From: Microbacterium sp. zg-B96
GTDB lineage: Bacteria > Actinomycetota > Actinomycetes > Actinomycetales > Microbacteriaceae
DNA length: 64,000 nucleotides
Reading direction: 5' to 3'
NCBI RefSeq assembly: GCF_030246865.1
Contig: NZ_CP126738.1
Span: 3,286,001-3,350,000 of the forward strand
Positions 56,857 to 64,000 of the stretch are shown one piece after another. The translations under genes were made by a program, and so were the position numbers. The first letter of the stretch is position 1, and each line of letters opens with the position of its first letter. Below the pieces are notes generated by a model, which worked only from the letters and a program-made list of their open reading frames with translations, was not told where the DNA came from and did no database searches.

Positions 56857-57726
56857 TCACCGGGCCGTCGCCGCGCGCACGACGCGACCGCGGCGGCTGC
56901 CGACGATGCGGCAGCCGATATAGATGAGGAACGAGATCGTGGTGATGTAGGGGCTCACCGGGAGGGTCCCCATGACGGCGAGCAGGATGCCGCCGACGGC
57001 GGAGGTCACCCCGAACACCGCCGCCAGCAGCGGCACCGACACCGGTCCGGCGGCCACCCGCATCGCGGCGGCAGCGGGAGTTACCAGCAGCGCCATCACC
57101 AGCAGCGCGCCGATGATGTGCACGGCGACGGCGACGACCAAGCCCAGCAGCAGCATGAAGACGAGGGAGACGGCCGTGGTCGGCACCCCGCGCGCCGCGG
57201 CTGACTGCGGGTCGAGCGAGTCGAAGCGCAGCGGCCGCCAGATCACCAGCAGGCCGATCAGCACGAGCGCGCCGATGCCGATCAGCCAGCCCAGCTGCGC
57301 CGATTGCACCGAGACGATCTGCCCCGTGAGCAGGCTGAACCGGTTGGCGCTGCGGCCGTCGTACAGCGACAGGAACAGGATGCCGAGCCCGAGCCCGAAC
57401 GGCATGAGCACGCCGATGATCGAGTTGCGGTCCCGTGCCCGGGCGCCGAGCCCGCCGATGATCGCGGCGGCAGCCAGCGACCCGACGATCGACCCGGTGA
57501 CGACGTCGACGCCGATGAGCAGGGCCGCCGCGGCGCCGGCGAAAGACAGCTCGCTGATGCCGTGCACGGCGAAGGCCATGTCGCGCTGCATCACGAAAAC
57601 GCCGATGAGCCCGCCGACGAGGCCGAGCACGGCACCGGCCCACACCGAGTTCTGCACGAGGGCGAGGATCGCCGCATAGTCGGCGACGCCGCCGAAGAGG
57701 GCATCCCCGATGTCGGACCAGTTCAT
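56857..57726 (-). CDS. znuB: zinc ABC transporter permease ZnuB
   Basis: The ABC-3 family permease has 289 aa and about eight helices. It contains FVMQRDMAFAVHGISELSFAGAAAALLIG near residue 45 (with a conserved His) and the coupling region RPLRFDSLDPQSAAARGVPTTAVSLVFMLLLGLVVAVAVHIIGALLVMALL. It forms the zinc channel with ZnuC on the cytosolic face. Its ATG overlaps the znuC stop by 4 bp. A 57-bp gap separates it from zur. Confidence 0.92.
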   Translation of the reverse strand: MNWSDIGDALFGGVADYAAILALVQNSVWAGAVLGLVGGLIGVFVMQRDMAFAVHGISELSFAGAAAALLIGVDVVTGSIVGSLAAAAIIGGLGARARDRNSIIGVLMPFGLGLGILFLSLYDGRSANRFSLLTGQIVSVQSAQLGWLIGIGALVLIGLLVIWRPLRFDSLDPQSAAARGVPTTAVSLVFMLLLGLVVAVAVHIIGALLVMALLVTPAAAAMRVAAGPVSVPLLAAVFGVTSAVGGILLAVMGTLPVSPYITTISFLIYIGCRIVGSRRGRVVRAATAR

Positions 57727-58550
57727 GCGGATGCCTCGTCGTGGTGGTGATGGTGGGAGACGTCGGCGTCGGGGGCGCCGACGACGACCAGCCGGCCACC
57801 TGCCCGCAGCACCGAGATGGGAGCGCCGTACAGGTTGCTGAGCACCTCCGAGGTGAGCACCTCGTCAGGGGTGCCGAGCGTGAAGCGGCCGCCGGCGATG
57901 TAGAGGATGCGGTCGACCGAGCCCAGCACCGGGTTGATGTCGTGGGTCACCAGCAGCACCGCGGCATCCGTCCGTCGCCGGTACCCGTCGATGAGGCCGA
58001 CCACGCCCTGCTGGTTGGCAAGGTCCAGGCTCGTCAGCGGTTCGTCGCACAGCAGCAGGAGCGGTTCGTCGGCGAGGGCCTGCCCGATGCGCAGGCGCTG
58101 CTGCTCGCCGCCGGAGAGCAACCCCACCGGGCGGTCGGCGAAGTCGCGTGCGTCGACCGCGTCGACGAGCGCCTCGACGCGCGCGCGGTCGCCGCGGCGG
58201 GGAAAGGGGAACCCGAAGCGGTGGCCGTCGATGCCGAGAGCGACCAGGTCCCGACCGCGCAGCGCGGTCTCCGGTGGCAGCGGCCGCTGCTGCGGGATGT
58301 AGCCGATGGCGCGGTTGCCGCGGCCGCGCACCGGACGCCCGAGCGCTTCGATGCTGCCCGCGCTGAGCGACTCGAGCCCGAGGATCGCCCGCAGGAGCGT
58401 GGTCTTGCCGGATCCAGACGGGCCGAGGACGGCCAGCAGTTCGCCCGGCTGCACCTCGAGGTCAAGGCCCGCCCACAGCTCCCGGTCGTCGCGGCGCAGG
58501 GCTGCCCCGGTGATGCGCAGCGGCGCGGTGCCGGCGGGCGGGGTGCTCAC
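57723..58550 (-). CDS. znuC: zinc ABC transporter ATPase ZnuC with His tail
   Basis: The ABC ATPase has 275 aa and starts at GTG 58550, which overlaps the znuA stop. Walker A is GPSGSGKTTLL near residue 43. The signature is LLSGGEQQRLRIGQAL near 145, Walker B LLLLCDEPLTSLDLAN near 165, and the H-loop LLVTHDINPVL. The C-terminus ends SHHHHHDEASA, a native five-His run that may hold zinc delivered through the channel. The GRPVRGRGNRAIGYIPQQRPLPPE stretch is typical of metal importers. Confidence 0.92.
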   Translation of the reverse strand: MSTPPAGTAPLRITGAALRRDDRELWAGLDLEVQPGELLAVLGPSGSGKTTLLRAILGLESLSAGSIEALGRPVRGRGNRAIGYIPQQRPLPPETALRGRDLVALGIDGHRFGFPFPRRGDRARVEALVDAVDARDFADRPVGLLSGGEQQRLRIGQALADEPLLLLCDEPLTSLDLANQQGVVGLIDGYRRRTDAAVLLVTHDINPVLGSVDRILYIAGGRFTLGTPDEVLTSEVLSNLYGAPISVLRAGGRLVVVGAPDADVSHHHHHDEASA

Positions 58551-59497
58551 GAGTCCAGCGCCGTGGCGAGGGCTCGGATGTTGTCCTGCATCCACTCAAT
58601 GTACGTCGTGCCGTCGGGGAGCGTCTCGGTGAACTCCACCACCTCGATGCCGGCGGTCTCGGCCGCATCGATCGTCTGGGTCGTCTCTGCGCCGCCGGTC
58701 TGCGCGTTGGCGATCACCACGCGCGCGTCGCCGGACGCGATGACATCCAGCGCCTGCAGCAGGGTGGCGGGAGGCACGTCCTGGCCCTCTTCGACGGCCT
58801 GACTGAACGCGGCGGGGGTCAGGTCGGTCAGTCCCGCGGCAGTGATGAGGGAGACCGGGGCGGGCTCGGTCACGAAGACGCCGTCCCCGCCGTGGGCCGT
58901 GGCGACCTCGGCGAGTTCTGCTTCGAGCTGCTCGATCTGCGCGGTGAAGTCCGCCAGGTTCGCCTCGAACACGGCGCCGTCATCGGGGCTGAGTTCGGTC
59001 AGCTCGGCCGCGATCGCCTCGGCGACATGGACGACCGTGCGCGGGTCGTACCAGACGTGCTCATTGAAGCCCTCGACATGCTCGTGGTCGTGGTCGTCGT
59101 GCTCACCGCTGTCATCGTGGGCGGCGTCGCCGCTCCACTCCTGCGAGAACTCGACGGCGGTGAGCACCGGCGCCTCGGAGCCGGTCGCCTCGATGAGCCC
59201 GTCGATGAACGCGTCGTACCCGCCGCCGTTCTCGAGGATGAGGTCCGCACGCTGGATCGTCAGCTGATCGCGGGCGCTGGCCTCATAGGAGTGCGGGTCC
59301 TGCGACAGCGACGAGACGATGGAGGTGACTTCCACGGCATCCCCGCCGATCTCCTCCGCGATCTGCCCGTACACGCTCGTCGAGGCGACGACCTGCAGCG
59401 TGCCGTCGTCGGTCGCGGTGGCGTCGCCGGCACATCCCGAGAGCGCGAGGACGGATGCCGCGCCGATCGCGACGGCGGTGAGGGTCTTGCGGGCCAT
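58547..59497 (-). CDS. znuA: zinc-binding lipoprotein ZnuA
   Basis: The cluster A-I binding protein has 316 aa. The signal peptide ends at lipobox LSGC near residue 22. The characteristic His/Asp/Glu-rich loop is HDDSGEHDDHDHEHVEGFNEHVWYDPRT near residue 125, with the metal His of NEHVWYDP. It also has SLSQDPHSYEASARDQ (first His) and a late Asp in TETLPDGTTYIEWM. It captures zinc for ZnuBC. It heads the operon, 20 bp downstream of a Zur box. Confidence 0.93.
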   Translation of the reverse strand: MARKTLTAVAIGAASVLALSGCAGDATATDDGTLQVVASTSVYGQIAEEIGGDAVEVTSIVSSLSQDPHSYEASARDQLTIQRADLILENGGGYDAFIDGLIEATGSEAPVLTAVEFSQEWSGDAAHDDSGEHDDHDHEHVEGFNEHVWYDPRTVVHVAEAIAAELTELSPDDGAVFEANLADFTAQIEQLEAELAEVATAHGGDGVFVTEPAPVSLITAAGLTDLTPAAFSQAVEEGQDVPPATLLQALDVIASGDARVVIANAQTGGAETTQTIDAAETAGIEVVEFTETLPDGTTYIEWMQDNIRALATALDS

Positions 59498-59517
59498 GCA
59501 TCCAGTGTACCCGCTAT

Positions 59518-59532
59518 TGATAATCGTTCTCA
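59518..59532. promoter_or_regulatory. Zur box upstream of znuA
   Basis: TGATAATCGTTCTCA has the dyad TGAxAA-N3-TTxTCA and matches the mycobacterial/Streptomyces Zur consensus TGAAAATCATTTTCA at 12 of 15 positions. It lies 20 bp before the znuA start. Confidence 0.85.
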
Positions 59533-59553
59533 CGCCGGGCCGGCTCGTGTCAT

Positions 59554-59627
59554 GAGCGTAGGAGATGGGCCGAGCGTAGGACTGATCCCGTGGGAAATCT
59601 CCTACCCCGGCCACATCTCCTACCCTC
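59554..59627. repeat. 74-bp nested palindromic repeat, copy 2
   Basis: It has the same length and order as copy 1: GAGCGTAGGAGATG (59554), GAGCGTAGGA (59572), inverted TCTCCTACCCC (59598-59608), and terminal CATCTCCTACCCTC (59614-59627; 13 of 14 complementary to the left end). It lies between the Zur box and the E2 gene end. No stop codon is involved here. Confidence 0.85.
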
Positions 59628-59670
59628 GTGACAGGGCGGGGGCGACGGGCGACGGATGCCGCGGCGGCGG

Positions 59671-60996
59671 TCAGTCCAGCAGCAGCGCGGGCTCTTCGAG
59701 GACGGATGCCACATCGGCGACGAACCGGCTCATGCCGTCGCCGTCGATCACGCGGTGATCGAACGAACCCGACACCGTCGTGACGAAGCGGGGCCGCACC
59801 TCGCCGTCGACGACCCACGGCTTCTGGCGGATCGTGCCCATCGCGATGATCCCGGATTCGCCCGGGTTGATGATGGGGGTGCCGGCATCCATCCCGAACA
59901 CGCCGATGTTGGTGATCGTGATCGTGCCGCCCTGCTGGTCGGCCGGCGACGTCTTGCCCTCGCGGGCGGTGACGGTCAGCCGCTCCAGCGCGCGGGCGAG
60001 GTCGCGCATGCTGAGGTCCTGCGCGTCCTTGATGTTCGGCACCAGCAGGCCGCGAGGCGTGGCCGCGGCGATGCCGAGGTTCACGTAGTTGCGCACCCGG
60101 ATCTCGGCGCCGTTGTCGGTGTCGACCCACGCGGCATTGACCATGGGCGTGCGGCGCACCGCCCAGATGACGGCGCGGGCGACGATCAGCAGCGGGGACA
60201 CCTTGATGTCGGCGAAGTCCGGCGAGGCCTTCAGGCGCTTGACCAGCTCCATCGTGCGGGTCGCGTCTACGTCGGTCCACACCGACACGTGCGGCGCGGT
60301 GTACGCCGAGCGCACCATGCCGCTCGCGGTGGCCTTGCGCACGCCCTTGACCGGGATGGTCTCCTCGCGGTCACCGGCAGGAGGCACCGCCACCGGGATG
60401 GTCTGCTCGCGCACCTCGGGCAGCTCCGGCGTCTGCAGGTTGCGGAACACGCTCGCCTGCGACGCCTGGGCGAGCACGTCGTCACGGGTGACCTCGCCTG
60501 AGGGACCGGTGGGGGTGACGGCGGACAGATCCACGCCGAGGTCCCGGGCGAGCTTGCGGATCGGGGGCTTGGCGACGACGCCGACCGAGGCGCGCACCTG
60601 CTGCTGCGAGGCCTCCGGCGTCCGCGGACGCCGGCGCGACGCGACCGCGCCGCCCGTGCCGTAGCCGACCAGCACCGCGCCGCCGCCTTCATCGGATGCC
60701 GCCGGCTCGCCGTGCTCGGAGTGTCCGACGACGGCGGGGGGCGCGTCGGCCGCACCGACCGGGTCGATCGTGATGATGGGCGCACCGACGGCGACGGTGG
60801 TGCCCTCGGGCACCAGCAACTCGCCCACGGTGCCCGCGAACGGGGACGGCAGCTCGACCAGCGACTTGGCGGTCTCGATCTCGACGATCACGTCGTTGAC
60901 GGCGACGGTCTCCCCCGCCGCGACGCGCCACTGCACGATCTCGGCCTCGGTGAGTCCTTCACCGACGTCGGGGAGGACGAAGGTCTGCGTGCTCAT
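59671..60996 (-). CDS. dihydrolipoamide acyltransferase (E2) of a 2-oxoacid dehydrogenase
   Basis: The protein has 441 aa. The N-terminal lipoyl domain (1-80) has the lipoylated Lys in [21 protein letters not shown] peripheral-subunit-binding domain near 145 reads [33 protein letters not shown]. The catalytic domain has [20 protein letters not shown] near residue 420. It transfers the acyl group to CoA. Only one lipoyl domain and the E1 alpha/beta partners suggest a branched-chain-type or heterotetrameric pyruvate complex. It is third in the operon E1alpha-E1beta-E2. Confidence 0.92.
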   Translation of the reverse strand: MSTQTFVLPDVGEGLTEAEIVQWRVAAGETVAVNDVIVEIETAKSLVELPSPFAGTVGELLVPEGTTVAVGAPIITIDPVGAADAPPAVVGHSEHGEPAASDEGGGAVLVGYGTGGAVASRRRPRTPEASQQQVRASVGVVAKPPIRKLARDLGVDLSAVTPTGPSGEVTRDDVLAQASQASVFRNLQTPELPEVREQTIPVAVPPAGDREETIPVKGVRKATASGMVRSAYTAPHVSVWTDVDATRTMELVKRLKASPDFADIKVSPLLIVARAVIWAVRRTPMVNAAWVDTDNGAEIRVRNYVNLGIAAATPRGLLVPNIKDAQDLSMRDLARALERLTVTAREGKTSPADQQGGTITITNIGVFGMDAGTPIINPGESGIIAMGTIRQKPWVVDGEVRPRFVTTVSGSFDHRVIDGDGMSRFVADVASVLEEPALLLD

Positions 60997-61026
60997 GCGG
61001 TTCCTTTCGCAGCGGCCCGATCGGTC

Positions 61027-62010
61027 TCAATGAGAGAGAACGCGATCGACGGCCTCGAGGATGCGGTCGGCATCGGGGAGATAGACGCCCTCGAGCTTGG
61101 CGGGCGGGAACGGCACATCGAACCCCGATACCCGCAGCACCGGTGCCTCCAGGGCGTAGAACGCCCGCTCCATGACGGTCGCGGCCACTTCCGACCCCAC
61201 CGAGGTGAAGCCGGGGGCTTCCTGCGCGTAGACCATGCGGCCGGTACGGCGCACCGAGTCGAGGATGGGTCCGTAGTCGATGGGTGACAACGAGCGAAGG
61301 TCGATCACTTCGCAGGACGTCCCCTCACCTTCGGCGAGCGCGGCGGCCTGCAGCAGTGTCGTGACCATGGCTCCGTGGCCGACCAGGGTGACGTCGGTGC
61401 CACGGCGGACGACCCGTGAGGCGTGCAGCGGCACGGCGCGGGCCGAGGTGTCGACCTCGCCCTTGGCCCAGTACTTGGCCTTCGGCTCCAGGAAGATCAC
61501 CGGGTCCGGCGAGGCGATGGCATCCTGGATCATCCAGTACGCGTCGTTCGCGGTGGAGGGCGACACGACCCGCAGGCCGGGCGTGTGCGCGAAGTAGGCC
61601 TCGGGGCTCTCCTGGTGGTGCTCGACCGCGCCGATGTGCCCGCCGTAGGGGATGCGGATGACGACGGGCATCTGCAGGGCGCCTTCGAACCGGTTGGTGA
61701 GCTTGGCCAGCTGCGTGGTGATCTGGTCGAACGCGGGGAAGACGAACCCGTCGAACTGGATCTCGATGACGGGACGGAACCCGGCCATCGCCAGCCCGAT
61801 CGCGGTGCCGATGATGCCCGACTCCGCCAGCGGGGTGTCGAGCACCCGGCGGTCGCCGAACTCGGCCTGCAGTCCTTCGGTGACGCGGAACACCCCACCC
61901 AGGCGCCCGATGTCCTCGCCCATGAGCAGCACGTGGTCGTCGGCGGCGAGCGCGGCGCGCATCCCGGCGTTGAGGGCGCGGCCCAGCGGCATGACGGCGG
62001 TGTCGGTCAT
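61027..62010 (-). CDS. 2-oxoacid dehydrogenase E1 beta subunit
   Basis: The protein has 327 aa and starts at ATG 62010, which overlaps the E1alpha stop. It contains DDHVLLMGEDIGRLGGVFRVTEGLQAEFGDRRVLDTPLAESGIIGTAIGLAMAG and RIPYGGHIGAVEHHQESPEAYFAHTPGL, typical of the alpha2-beta2 E1 of branched-chain or Gram-positive pyruvate dehydrogenases. With E1alpha it decarboxylates the 2-oxoacid using thiamine diphosphate. Context with fatty-acid and liv genes does not decide the substrate. Confidence 0.93.
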   Translation of the reverse strand: MTDTAVMPLGRALNAGMRAALAADDHVLLMGEDIGRLGGVFRVTEGLQAEFGDRRVLDTPLAESGIIGTAIGLAMAGFRPVIEIQFDGFVFPAFDQITTQLAKLTNRFEGALQMPVVIRIPYGGHIGAVEHHQESPEAYFAHTPGLRVVSPSTANDAYWMIQDAIASPDPVIFLEPKAKYWAKGEVDTSARAVPLHASRVVRRGTDVTLVGHGAMVTTLLQAAALAEGEGTSCEVIDLRSLSPIDYGPILDSVRRTGRMVYAQEAPGFTSVGSEVAATVMERAFYALEAPVLRVSGFDVPFPPAKLEGVYLPDADRILEAVDRVLSH

Positions 62011-63134
62011 GACGGGTCCTCCTGGAAGGATGCCTCGTAGTCGGCGAGCCAGCGGCGCTGCTCGTCGACGAGGGGGTGCGGCTCGCTGTAGACGTGCGCG
62101 AACATCGATTCCGCCGGGATGGTGCCCAGCGCATTCGTGCGGGTGCGCACGTCGTCGGCCATCGCCTGGGCTTCGGCATCCACGTCGTCGAACAGCGCAT
62201 CGCCGGCGCCCCGCGCCTGCAGGAACGCCCGCATGCGCACGATCGGGTCGCGCTGGGTCCACGCCGCTTCCTCGTCGGAGGTGCGGTACTTGGTGGGGTC
62301 GTCGCTGGTGGTGTGCGCGCCCATGCGGTAGGTCATCGCCTCGATGGCGCGGGGGCCGGCACCGGCACGCGCCTGGTCGAGCGCGAGCTTGGTGACGGCG
62401 TAGCTGGCGAGCACATCGTTGCCGTCCACGACGATCGAGGGCATGTAGCCGGCGGCACGCAGGTGCAGCGGCGTGCGGGACTGGGTGGCCACGGGCACCG
62501 AAATGGCCCACTGGTTGTTCTGGAGGAAGAACACCTGCGGGCTCTGGTAGCTCGCCGCGAACACCATCGCCTCGTGCACATCGCCCTGGCTGGACGCGCC
62601 GTCGCCGTAGTAGACGATGACCGCTTCGTCGCGGTCGGGGTCGCCGGTGGCAGTGCGTCCGTCGAACACGAGACCCATGCCGTAGCCGGTCGCGTGCAGC
62701 GTGTGGGCGCCGAGGACGAGCGTGTAGGGCCGGGCGTTGCCGTTCTTCGGGTCGGCCGGATCCCACCCGCCGTGCGTCAACCCGCGCATCATGCGGATGA
62801 TGTCGACCGGATCCACGCCGCGGATCGTGCACACGACGTGCTCGCGGTACGACGGGAAGATGTGGTCCTGCGCCCGCGCGGCCCGCGCGGAGCCCACCTG
62901 GGCCGCTTCCTGCCCGAACGAGGGCGGCCACAGGGCGAGCTGCCCCTGCCGCTGCAGGTTGGTCGCCTGCCGGTCGAACGCCCGGCTGATCGCCATGTCA
63001 CGATAGAACCGCTCGAGATCGGCATCGTCGAGCGCGTCGACGATCTCGAGGTAGGGCTCCGCGGCCGGTGTCGGCACGAACGACCCGTCGGCCGCAAGGA
63101 CGCGCACGAGGCCGGGATCGTCGGGCGGGGTCAT
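62007..63134 (-). CDS. 2-oxoacid dehydrogenase E1 alpha subunit
   Basis: The protein has 375 aa. The thiamine-diphosphate motif is VIVYYGDGASSQGDVHEAMVFAASYQSPQVFFLQNNQWAISVP (GDG to NN) near residue 175. Other family segments are ISRAFDRQATNLQRQGQLALWPPSFGQEAAQVG and EAMTYRMGAHTTSDDPTKYR with the catalytic His. It carries out decarboxylation with E1beta and passes the acyl group to E2. It is the first gene of the operon; the gap before it contains a 10-bp inverted repeat. Confidence 0.93.
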   Translation of the reverse strand: MTPPDDPGLVRVLAADGSFVPTPAAEPYLEIVDALDDADLERFYRDMAISRAFDRQATNLQRQGQLALWPPSFGQEAAQVGSARAARAQDHIFPSYREHVVCTIRGVDPVDIIRMMRGLTHGGWDPADPKNGNARPYTLVLGAHTLHATGYGMGLVFDGRTATGDPDRDEAVIVYYGDGASSQGDVHEAMVFAASYQSPQVFFLQNNQWAISVPVATQSRTPLHLRAAGYMPSIVVDGNDVLASYAVTKLALDQARAGAGPRAIEAMTYRMGAHTTSDDPTKYRTSDEEAAWTQRDPIVRMRAFLQARGAGDALFDDVDAEAQAMADDVRTRTNALGTIPAESMFAHVYSEPHPLVDEQRRWLADYEASFQEDPS

Positions 63135-63170
63135 GCTCCTACGCTAACGTGCCCCGTCTCGGGCCTTCCG

Positions 63171-63196
63171 CACGGGATCCCACAACGGATCCCGTG
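63171..63196. terminator. hairpin between hisC and the E1 operon
   Basis: CACGGGATCC, 6 bp, GGATCCCGTG is a perfect 10-bp dyad, 31 bp past the hisC stop and 37 bp before E1alpha. It may terminate hisC or act as an operator for the E1 operon. Confidence 0.6.
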
Positions 63197-63226
63197 TTTC
63201 GCGGTGCTTCGCCCACAGCCGCGGGA

Positions 63227-64000
63227 TCAGCGCGTACGCGCCGGATGCCCCTCCGGCAGCAGTGAGATGGCGGATGCCGCGACCTCCAGGACCGTCGGGA
63301 TGCTCTCTTCCTCACCGACCGAGATGCGCACCCCGTCGCCGGCGAACGGCCGCACGATGAGGCCAGCTTCCTCGAACCGCGGCGCCACGTCGAGGGTGTG
63401 CTCCCCGGTCGGCAGCCACACGAAGTTGCCCTGGGCGTCGGGGATGTTCCACCCCGCCGCGCGCAGGCCGGCCGCGAGCCGATCACGGCGGTCGGTGAGC
63501 ACCGCCACCCGGGCGATCAGTTCGTCCTCGGCGTCGAGGCTGGCAAGGGCCGCCCGCTCCGCCTGGGCGGTGACCGACAGGGGGATGCCGGTGGTGCGCG
63601 CGGCATCCAGGATGCGCGGGTGGCCCACCCCGTAGCCGATGCGCAGCCCCGCGAGCCCGTACGCCTTCGAGAACGTGCGCAGCACGACGACGTTCTGGTG
63701 GCCGGCGGCGAGCACGCGGGCACCGTCGACGGCGCTGGGGTCGGTGACGAATTCGGCATACGCCTCGTCGAGCACGACCAGCACATCACCGGGCACTCTC
63801 GCCAGGAAGGCGTCGAACGCGGCCTGCGTGACGATCGGGCCGGTGGGGTTGTTGGGGCTGCACACCAGGATCAGCCGGGTGCGGTCGGTGACCGCCGCAG
63901 CCATCGCGTCGAGGTCGTGGGTACCGTCGGCGGCCAGCGGCACCGCCAGCGCCGTTGCCCCGGCCACCGCGGCCAGACCCGGGTAGGCCTCGAACGAGCG
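63227..64000 (-). CDS. hisC: histidinol-phosphate aminotransferase family, N-terminus beyond the window
   Basis: The reverse strand is open from the window end to the stop at 63227, giving 257 residues. Features are [42 protein letters not shown], and the PLP-lysine motif [20 protein letters not shown]; the C-terminal Arg lies in [12 protein letters not shown]. This is a class I/II fold aminotransferase of the HisC type (histidinol phosphate to imidazole acetol phosphate, or aromatic amino acids). The stand-alone position next to the E1 operon, away from other his genes, means an aromatic aminotransferase role is also possible. Confidence 0.87.
   Translation of the reverse strand, partial: RSFEAYPGLAAVAGATALAVPLAADGTHDLDAMAAAVTDRTRLILVCSPNNPTGPIVTQAAFDAFLARVPGDVLVVLDEAYAEFVTDPSAVDGARVLAAGHQNVVVLRTFSKAYGLAGLRIGYGVGHPRILDAARTTGIPLSVTAQAERAALASLDAEDELIARVAVLTDRRDRLAAGLRAAGWNIPDAQGNFVWLPTGEHTLDVAPRFEEAGLIVRPFAGDGVRISVGEEESIPTVLEVAASAISLLPEGHPARTR

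Overview
The window is high-GC actinobacterial DNA, most likely from the family Microbacteriaceae and close to Microbacterium. Supporting signs are very high third-position GC, an HspR/HAIR-controlled dnaK operon, a zinc-finger-less DnaJ, a SipW-type secretion locus, a DtxR-type iron box and the E1/E2 2-oxoacid dehydrogenase order. It looks chromosomal: nearly all genes are housekeeping or metabolic, and no phage, plasmid or transposase gene was recognised.

Layout. 1-9 kb: a partial UbiA-family prenyltransferase, a ClpB lacking the N domain, a GlxA-type regulator, two overlapping GT4 glycosyltransferases, an AI-2E family permease and a potassium-channel-like protein. 9-29 kb: a catabolic island with an SDR/TetR/quinone-oxidoreductase/SDR operon, a complete branched-chain-type ABC transporter (livGFHMK), acyl-CoA ligase, two acyl-CoA dehydrogenases, an ACAD10-like phosphotransferase, a thioesterase, a thiolase, MaoC, FabG-like and Zn-ADH genes. 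Four of its operons share a near-identical 20-bp dyad, CATACCG..CGGTWTG, which suggests one TetR regulon for uptake, CoA activation and beta-oxidation of an organic acid. A second TetR (QsdR-like) has its own operator. 29-33 kb: dnaK-grpE-dnaJ-hspR. 33-36 kb: SipW-type signal peptidase with two cargo genes, the remnant of another, and a separately terminated major cargo gene.

36-48 kb: MFS transporter, a divergent pair of His/Gly-rich MarR-like regulators, dcd, tRNA-Gly(CCC), an M24 peptidase, a ThuA-like protein, an SDR, a serine-hydrolase-fold lipoprotein with all catalytic motifs altered, a heme oxygenase behind an iron box, and a PIF1-like helicase. 48-60 kb: CopD/CtaG, HU, three Cys-free ribosomal proteins (S14, L33, L28), Mpg, and a zinc locus running znuA-znuC-znuB-zur-permease-TIGR03943 behind a Zur box. 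60-64 kb: E2, E1beta and E1alpha of a 2-oxoacid dehydrogenase, then a partial hisC.

The most unusual feature is a family of short repeats, about 41 copies in 10 arrays between 9 and 49 kb. Each unit is exactly 20 bp with core GAGTGAGTATTC and a variable 8-bp linker. Seven arrays begin on the last codon of a gene, always as Glu-stop (GAG TGA), so seven unrelated proteins end in Glu encoded by the repeat. Because 20 is not a multiple of 3, three successive units give stops in all three forward frames, while the opposite strand stays open. I know of no named element with this form. A second family (two 74-bp nested palindromes, one starting on a stop codon), a 41-bp triple tandem repeat and a 65-bp palindrome also sit just past gene 3' ends. 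Repeat counts and family calls were made by reading, without database searches.
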